Below are positions 57,149 through 64,000 of a stretch of DNA of 64,000 bases, piece by piece (position 1 is the stretch's first letter; each line of letters begins with the position of its first letter). The translations under genes were made by a program, and so were the position numbers. Source of the stretch: Tuctoria greenei (taxonomy: Eukaryota; Streptophyta; Magnoliopsida; Poales; Poaceae); NCBI GenBank assembly GCA_036927565.1, contig JAYESD010000008.1:20292100-20356099 (forward strand). The letters run 5' to 3'. A model generated the notes under the pieces. It was given only the letters and a program-made list of their open reading frames with translations, searched no databases and had not been told where the DNA came from.

Positions 57149-58321
57149 GTTGCCACGAGCAAAATTCTGCTGTCCATGGTTCCCTTGTGGTTGTCCTCCA
57201 TTGGGTCTTGGGTTTTACCTCGACGCATTGCTTCCTTGACCAAGGCCTGACTTAGGACATTGATGCGCAAAGTGTCCAGCTTCTCCACAAGTATAACACT
57301 TCTTAACCCCACCAGAATTGTTGGGACGAGCTTGGTTTTGAACATTGGCTCCAGGAAAATCAGCACGAGGTGCATAAGGCATCGGAGGCCTAGGTGCTTG
57401 CATGACAGGGCGCTGCTGCACAAACTGAGTTGGGCGTGGTGCATAACCAGGGCGTTGAGCAGGAATAGAGGAGCTGTAATGAGGCGCATTGGGCGGCGCA
57501 AAGTGAGGGCGCACATTACCTCCTTGTTGCTGTCCTTGATACGGCGCCTTCCTCTTGATTTCTTGCTCCATCTCACGGATCTTGTTCTCAACCACAATTG
57601 CTTTGTCCACAAGCTTCTGGAAATTGACATAATCACAATTGAGCAATTGCACTTGGATCTCATTGTTCAAGCCCCTCATGAACAAGTATTGTTTCCGGCT
57701 GTCCCGACTCACATCCTCAGGCGCATACCTTGAGAGTTGAGTGAACTTATTGAGATATTCACTCATGCTTGATCTTCCTTGCCTCAAATTCTCAAATTCT
57801 TGCCTCTTCAAGAGCATAATACCTTCCGGCACATAATGAGAACGAAAATTCTCCTTGAATTCGGCCCAAGTAATTCTCTCTTGGTTCTCATGAGCATTGC
57901 AATAAGAATCCCACCAATCCGCAGCTGCTCCAACGAGTTGATGAGAAGCAAATAGCACCTTCTCCCGGTCACTGCATTGGACAATGGCTAGCTTCTTCTC
58001 CACGGACTTGAGCCAATCATCCGCATCCATAGGGTTTGCGGCTTGAGCAAAGGTTGGCGGCCTAGTCCTCATAAACTCTCCCAATCGGTTATGAGGAGGT
58101 GGGGGTGGCGGTGGAGGCATGTGGGGCTGATTGTTGATGTTACTGCCAGCCTGCAGCTGTCCCATAGTTTGTATCATGGTCTGTATGAGCTGGTTTTGCA
58201 TGGCCAGTAGCTGCTCAATATTGATAGCTCCATGAGCAGGTCCTTGTCCAGTATTGTTCTGAGGTACTTCATGGTTCCCCTCCTCATCATTAGCATCCCT
58301 CTGGTTGTGAGTCCTCACCAT
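57149..58321 (-). pseudogene. gag: GY2 gag, one nonsense codon before pol
   Basis: It starts MVRTHNQRDANDEEGN at 58321, with a poly-Pro run (MPPPPPPPPHNR) and the gag domain (ADWWDSYCNAHENQERITWA, RQGRSSMSEYLNKF). The CCHC knuckle is canonical (CYTCGEAGHFAHQC). A TAA at 57217-57215 ends the frame after SNASR, where GY1 has CAA. The same frame then continues into pol, so this is most simply a point mutation of one gag-pol ORF of ~1,490 codons. Confidence 0.92.
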
Positions 58322-58335
58322 CTAGAGGAAAGCAA
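58322..58335 (-). promoter_or_regulatory. Splice-acceptor-like tract before GY2 gag
   Basis: The inverse complement reads TTGCTTTCCTCTAG, then ATG. Compare GY1 1467-1480. Confidence 0.3.
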
Positions 58336-58577
58336 TAGGTAAGAATTAGAAAATGTCCCCAACTATATGCATCAAGGGATATGAAACTAAACAGCTAGCT
58401 ACACTAGCCTAGGTGGACATGGCAATGCTAAGGCATCCCAAAATCCTCTATTAAGCACACAAGCAACCAATATATATAGCAAACAGCACTCCAAGCAAAA
58501 ACACATCGATTCCTGAGTGCTCCTATGTGCTCTAAAGTGTCCATTCTATCTAGGCTGCATCCTACGGTCAACCTGTG

Positions 58578-58589
58578 GCTCTGATACCA
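58578..58589 (-). other. GY2 primer-binding site (initiator-Met tRNA)
   Basis: The inverse complement reads TGGTATCAGAGC, a perfect match, 3 bases from the LTR. The leader 58336-58577 has no gene. Confidence 0.92.
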
Positions 58590-58592
58590 ATC

Positions 58593-61570
58593 TGTGACGC
58601 CCGGTTCCGAAAACTGAACCAAGCTAACACATATGTGTGCCCAGGATGTTCAACACACATACACGAGTGCAATCACAAAAGAGTATACAGAAAATTACCA
58701 CAAATCAAGATTAATTATCAAATTTTATTACACAAACCATATTATCCTCGAATACAAGCTCTAATGAATATTAATGACAAGTTCAACTAATGCAACGGAA
58801 ATAAACCAATTAAGCAACTAAGAAAACTAAGCAAAAGGAATAGCGCAGCTCCATGCAACACCACAGACAAAGCTGACGGTAGACACGGCCTAGAACTCCG
58901 CATTATCGCTATTAAACTCACAATTCTGACCTGCAACTGTTGGGGGGGATTGCAAGAGTGAGTACATGTCGTACTCAGCAAGTGTGGAAAGTATGACATG
59001 TGGCTTATTCAAATGACGATAATAATAATGGCTAAGTGCTAAAAAGTACAGTAAAACATTTGAAAAGCAATATATATATTATATGTATGTGAAGTAAACC
59101 CATCATAATCATAAGTAATACCATAATACCAATCTGAATTCACTACCATCATCAATAATTTCAGATTTCTCCATCGTCAATAACCATATTCAATACCAAA
59201 AATTAATCCATAACCATCCATAACCATTACCAAACTATAACCATTACCAAACCATAACCATTACGAAACCATAACCATCCCAAATTCCAATTTCCCTCTA
59301 ATCATGGAAGTTGTCCAGGTGCTCATAATCGGGAGCACGGCTATCATGATAGTTTTAGTTAACTCTGCAGAGTTTGTACCTATTTACCCACGTGTTCGTG
59401 ATTTCATCACCTTTCGGCGACTAAGAATCTCCCTTATGCCCATGACCCGTCAGTCATATTACACACTTCCGTTGGTGTGTGGCCAAGAGATCACAAAATA
59501 GCCTTTACAAAGGGATTACTAGCCTATTCAGACCCCACTGAGGTTTCACCGGTGGCGATGCCTCCAACTGAGCACATCTTCAACCAAGGGCCCCCTCTTG
59601 AGCCATTTGGATCCCAGGGTAGTCCCACCAATCATCAACAAACCCAATCCGACTACCCCTTGTCTGAGCATCCACAATGGTCCAAACAGCACTAGCAAAG
59701 CCCTAATTAATCAGCTACGCCGCACCCATACTTGGCCTCGTGGTGGCACTGTAGTCCTGGCTTATTCTCGCATGAATCGGTCCTTAGATCTAAAGCAAGC
59801 AAACCACCATAACATCCAACCCATCCACATACCAGGCTTGCTTAGATCACCCATCGTATTGACCAGTTCATATTAAACAGAATATCATTGATGCATAATT
59901 AAATGTGTAGTGTTGTTTTTCCATCCCAATTAATTAAGCGAAGCAAAAAGGTAAAAATCCCTTCCCGACTCTCTACCATATATTCCAGGTGACAAGGGTG
60001 GTTTAGCAAATCTAGTCAACTTCCTACCATAGGATTCCCATCAAATTGACACAAGCATGCAGTTTTGCAAACAAAACATTTATTTTAAAAAACAGGATCA
60101 ATATGCTTCAAGGACACTTGCCTTGCTCCGGCGGATAGGGTTGCTCAAGCGCTTCGAAGTCTTGATTCTGAAAATCCTCGTACACGATCTCTTGAGCACT
60201 TCCCTCTACTCGTGATCACACATACAAGAATATACATACAAATCAACATGATGCATACACATTAATAAACATGCGATGATATGCATGCATGCAAAGATCA
60301 ATTATTAATTAACTACGGTTGTTTATTAATTAGGTGCAACTAGTTCATACGTGTTCGTATGAGTTTACGGGGGTTTTAGAGTGGATTAATGCTGCTGAAA
60401 ATAAAAAGACGATGCAACTAAAATCAATTTACGTCTATTAGATCTAATACGTCGCTAAAATTTGCATCGGAAAAATGAATCCTACCGTAGATGCGACGGC
60501 TTCAAAGATCGCGAGATGGGGACGACGCGTAGACGAAGTGGATGCGCAAGGTCTTCCGGCGGCACGACGATGACGACGATCTCTGATGGACGACGGCACC
60601 CTCCTCTTTTTCTTCCTCTTCTTCCCCTCTTTTTTTCATCCTTTTCTTCCCCTGGCGGCGCAGCCTCTGGTCCTTCTTTTTTTCTCTTGCTGGCGGCTAG
60701 GGTTCCTGGTTGCTTCTGTTTTTCTTCTGTAGCTGGCGGCTAGGGCTTTTGGACTGCAGCGCTGGTGTTGTCGAGAGAGAAACGAATCCCTATGATCCCT
60801 TATATAGCCGGGCGCTCGGGAGCTAGGGCCGGCGCGGGCGTCACCGTGGCGCGGGACGCGGGAGCGCGTCGGGCGAGGCCGGGATCAGGCGGGGCGTCGG
60901 TGTGGGGTGGGCCATGCGGGGCGCGTGGGCGCGCGGAAATCGGGCGGGGCACAGGCGAGCGGCTCAGCGTGTGGGCCCAGGGCGCGTATCGCGCGGTCGG
61001 CGCGTGATTGGGCGGGTCGGTGCGGTCGCGGGGCAGGCGGGGCGGGGTCGCACGGCGCGCGGAGCTGGCGGCCGGCTCGGGGCAACGCGCGGGGGCGCTG
61101 GTGCATGGCCGGCTGGGCCGTTTGGCCTGGCCGGCGGTTGTTTTGTTTTTTTTCTTTTCTTTTTTTCTTTTCTTTTTTATATTATTATATTATTATTTAT
61201 ATTTTATTTATTGTATTTATCTTATTCATTTTATTTTTATATATATATATATATATATTTATTATTATATATAATTTATTTATATATATTTTTGTTATAT
61301 ATTATTATAATATATTTTTATTATTTATTTTTTTATTTTTTATATATTATTATATATATTATTTATATATACATTTATATATATATATATTATTATTTTT
61401 ATACTTATTATCTATTACAAGTTTTAGGCTATAATTATTATTTTCTTTTTCTTCTTTTTGCTACACCATATACGTATGTTTTATCCTTTTATTATCTTCT
61501 TTTTTATCCTACTAATGTTTAATGCATGATCATGTATGCAATGCATGATGCGAAAATTTAGGGTGTTACA
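58593..61570 (-). repeat. GY2 5' LTR
   Basis: It matches 50814-53755 closely, including the GC-rich/AT-rich U3 and a TATA box at 60800-60807 (inverse CTATATAA). The 18-bp minisatellite at ~59215-59275 has one unit more than the left LTR. Confidence 0.93.
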
Positions 61571-62271
61571 GCTTACATAGGCTTCACCACCTCTTCAACC
61601 GATTGTACATGTCTTGCGGTGACTCATCTTCTTCTATGGCGAATATTCCCAACTCGCCTTCGATGATTTCAATCTTGGCATCTCGCACATGACGATCGCC
61701 TTCATGTGCAGTTTTTAATGTGTCCCATATTTCCTTAGCAATCTCGAGTCCATCCACCTTGGTGAACTCGTCTCGACTCAATGATGGGGTTATGACCGCC
61801 GCAGCTTGGGCGTTCTGATGGATAGCTTGTTCTTGGCTTGGTGTGAGTTCTTCATCGTCATCCGGGATATCTATCCTTGTACACACTATATGCCACAAGT
61901 TGGGGTTAAGTGATATTAAATGCATCTTCATATTTTGCCTCCACACTAAGTAATCATTGCCATCAAAGTATGGGGCTTTTCCTAGAGGAATTAATAGATA
62001 ATGATTATTATTTGAATTTAAGCGATTATAGTTGAAAGAATATCGGGAGTAGTCGGTGTGACTACTCCCCTTCTTCTTCTTCTCGTCCTCGACCTTTATC
62101 TTTCCTTTAGAAAAGGGCCTTCTTCCTTAGGAGCGCCTTGAGTTCAAGAGTATCCTCATCATCATCCTCGAAGTCTTGGATGGCGTCGAGGAGCTTCTCC
62201 AACTTTTGAGTCTTTTCATCTTCAACCTTCTTTTGGTTGAAGTTCTTGTGCGCATCCTTGATGTCCGACAT
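61571..62271 (-). pseudogene. gag: SR3 gag, N-terminal part
   Basis: The start is MSDIKDAHKNFNQKK at 62271, with an acidic helix. A one-base shift near 62115 moves the frame to GKAPYFDGNDYLVWRQ and MHLISLNPNLWHIVC, the conserved Sirevirus gag N-terminus. It then reads AKEIWDTLKTAHEGD and DMYNRLKRW up to a TGA near 61584 and the GY2 border. It joins 49176-50813. Confidence 0.88.
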
Positions 62272-62309
62272 CTTCTCTTCGAGCTATTTTTCTCTTTTTG
62301 AAGAGTCCC

Positions 62310-62321
62310 GCTCTGATACCA
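62310..62321 (-). other. SR3 primer-binding site (initiator-Met tRNA)
   Basis: The inverse complement reads TGGTATCAGAGC, 2 bases from the LTR end. The leader between PBS and gag is only ~40 bases. Confidence 0.92.
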
Positions 62322-62323
62322 AT

Positions 62324-63893
62324 TGAATGTATCCTAGAGGAGGGGGGGTTAATAGGCTTTTTGAATTTTTCATCGAAACTTGAAACACTTAGCAACCTGA
62401 TCAAACACAGAGAAATCGGACTAGTTCGGTAGGGTGCAGACTAGTCCGGTGTGTGTGGACTAGATTGATCAAGTTTGATCAATGATTTCAAAGCGGTTAC
62501 TTTATGCAGCAGAAATTGAGTTGCAAATTGAATGTATTGCTTCAATAAAACTAGATGTGGCATAAGTTAACTTTAGATTCAAAGTTTTAACGCAAATAGA
62601 ACTAAATTAAGCAAACCCTAAATCACTATGAATAGATAGAACAAAAGAACAAAGGACATAGTGATTTTTATCCCGTGGTTCGATTCCACAAAGTAAATCT
62701 ACATCCACATTGAGGAGCCCACGAAAGGACCGGGTCTTCACCAACCCTACCCTCATCGAATCGCCACGAAGGTCGATTCTCTTCCACTAATCACAAAGGG
62801 GTAAGATAACCGTGTTCAAGGGGCCTTCTCACAAGTTGAGGGCTCCCCAAGATTTACAATTGAAAAACACCACCAAACACACTCGAAAAGTATGCAATGA
62901 AACAACGAGAGTGTGTGAGAGAATCAAACCCAAGAGCTCAAGTCATGAAGAACATGTCTCTCCTTTCATCTATGGTTAATCCTCAAGGATTTGATCTTTC
63001 TTGCATTGGATTGTGTGGAGAGACGTGTTTTCTAGGCTCTTGGAAGGTGTGACAGCGCAGGGGGTCGAGAGAGATCATAGTTGGGCCATGCACCTCTATT
63101 TATACTAGGGTTACAAAAGGTTTCCGTTAGGGTTCGCGATGCCCGAAGTAGTCCATGGTAGACTCCAGACTAGTCCAATGTGCGGCATGTGGGAAACCCT
63201 AAGTGTCCTAAATTATCGGACTTGTCCGGCCAATGTCGGACTAGTCCGTTTTTATCTCTGGAGATGTTCAGACTAGTCCGGCACATATCAGACTAGTCCG
63301 GCGTGGTGAATCCCTTAATGAATTGAGGACAAGTTTGCACTTGGAGGACTTGTCCGATTTTAGTCAGAGTGGATATCGGACTAGTCCTGATAAGATCGGA
63401 CTAGTCCGGTGTCGTGGAATTTTAAGGGGCTATGGACTTGTTCAAAATAGATCAGTGGGGATTTTGGACTAGTCTGTCGAATATCGGACTTGTCTGATAT
63501 TGATTAGAAGGATTATTGGACTAGTCCAGAAATTATCGGACTAGTCCGGTGCGGACAAGTCCGCACTGGGAGGACTTGTCCGATCCTGGATAGAGAGGTT
63601 ATCGGACTAGTCCGGTGAACATAGGACTAGTCCGGACCTGTGAAAACTTGTGCAGTGAGAGTGATTCTTTTGCTTGAGCTCTTGGGGTGTGTTTCTCCAA
63701 CACACTCCATACACAAAAGGTATTCTATTCATCTTCTTCAGCTCTTTTCAACTTGATTCTTCACTCTCCTTTCTTTTTGCACTTTCTTCATAATTTCAAT
63801 GAAACATGCGCTCATCTCAACAATTTGGTTAGTATCTCATTTGTTTGTCATAAATCAACCAAAACCCACGAAGGATGCCTTGATGCACTTTCA
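62324..63893 (-). repeat. SR3 5' LTR (1570 bp)
   Basis: On the minus strand it starts TGAAAGTGCATCAAGG and ends GGATACATTCA. The palindrome array is at ~63150-63640, with some copies at 62415-62460. A TATA box is at 63097-63104 (inverse TATAAATA). It matches 41410-42959 with modest divergence. Confidence 0.93.
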
Positions 63894-64000
63894 ATGCTAT
63901 TACAGGTTAAGTGTTTGGAAACTGTAAACTTTAATTGTTCTATCTCTAAGTCACACAAGTTGCAATACAATAATAATCATGGCAACAGTTCATAATAATT
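63894..64000 (-). mobile_element. LD2 5' LTR, continuation to the window end
   Basis: After the SR3 TSD (ATGCT, 63894-63898) the LD2 LTR resumes: GGAAACTGTAAACTTTAATT and the following bases match the inverse of LD1 near 24140-24230. It runs past the window. Confidence 0.88.

Larger units (their letters stand above)
50814..61570 (-). mobile_element. GY2: Ty3/gypsy chromovirus, complete in structure
   Basis: LTRs of 2942 (50814-53755) and 2978 (58593-61570) bases flank a leader and a gag-pol frame that is nearly whole. The flanking 5-mers are GCTTC (50809-50813) and GCTTA (61571-61575), a TSD with one mismatch. It interrupts SR3 gag. Coding sequence is very close to GY1, but U3 is not. Confidence 0.93.
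41410..63893 (-). mobile_element. SR3: Ty1/copia Sirevirus, complete but interrupted by GY2
   Basis: Both LTRs (41410-42959 and 62324-63893), the PBS, gag, pol, third ORF and PPT are present. The 5-bp repeat ATGCT flanks it (41405-41409 and 63894-63898). GY2 (50814-61570) splits gag, so the element proper is ~11.7 kb. It belongs to the same family as SR2. Multiple frameshifts and a changed RT catalytic residue make it inactive. Confidence 0.93.

Noticed and set aside
57215..57217. TAA between gag and pol of GY2 as a programmed gag stop
   Set aside because: GY1 has CAA at this place and the frame continues unchanged, so a point mutation is simpler.
60902..61522. Open frame of 206 codons in the GY2 5' LTR (also 52974-53504 in the other)
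   Set aside because: It spans a GC-rich block and then an A/T-only tract, giving an Arg/Gly then Ile/Tyr/Leu run. This is composition, not coding.

Overview
The window looks like nuclear plant DNA, most probably from a grass. It is built entirely of LTR retrotransposons nested inside one another. I see no host gene, no tRNA or rRNA gene and no CRISPR array. The evidence is LTRs bounded by TG...CA, primer-binding sites (PBS) matching initiator-Met tRNA, polypurine tracts (PPT), target-site duplications (TSD), Ty3/gypsy pol with a chromodomain, and Ty1/copia pol of Sirevirus type with a third ORF after pol. The grass assignment is an inference from the Sirevirus and long-LTR chromovirus mix and from very GC-rich LTR segments.

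I use working names. SR2 (copia/Sirevirus, + strand) is the oldest host visible. Its pieces are 17005-20084 and 34530-~35886, and both its LTRs lie outside the window. SR2 was hit three times. First, SR1 (copia/Sirevirus, +, 8935-17004 plus an unseen left part) sits in its gag, and SR1's own gag was split by GY1 (gypsy chromovirus, +, 1-8934). Second, LD1 (20085-34529, +), a LARD-like non-coding element with 4.7-kb LTRs, sits in its RNase H with TSD GCATG. Third, LD2 (~35887-41409 and 63894-64000, -), a relative of LD1, sits in its third ORF and has lost its left end. LD2's LTR was in turn hit by SR3 (copia/Sirevirus, -, 41410-63893, TSD ATGCT). SR3's gag was split by GY2 (gypsy chromovirus, -, 50814-61570). 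The order of insertion can be read directly from who interrupts whom.

Each coding element once followed the usual plan. In the gypsy elements this is gag, protease, reverse transcriptase (RT), RNase H, integrase and chromodomain. In the Sireviruses it is gag, protease, integrase, RT and RNase H, then a ~900-bp spacer and a third ORF in the env position. Every copy is broken by stop codons, frameshifts or altered catalytic residues. GY2 is the least decayed, with one nonsense codon in about 1,490 codons, but it has a changed RT motif and a shifted chromodomain. LD1 and LD2 encode nothing recognisable and would depend on proteins supplied by other elements.

Points most worth following: (1) arrays of a 12-bp palindrome (CGGACTAGTCCG and variants) occur in three Sireviruses and also in the LTR of the gypsy element GY1, but not in its sister GY2, whose U3 is unrelated; (2) the internal domains of LD1 and LD2 carry a degenerate ~190-bp tandem array; (3) SR2 carries a 58-bp-arm palindrome that looks like a snap-back copying event, later split by LD1; (4) splice-acceptor-like signals sit directly before the third ORF, at the gag/pol junction and before the gypsy gag start.
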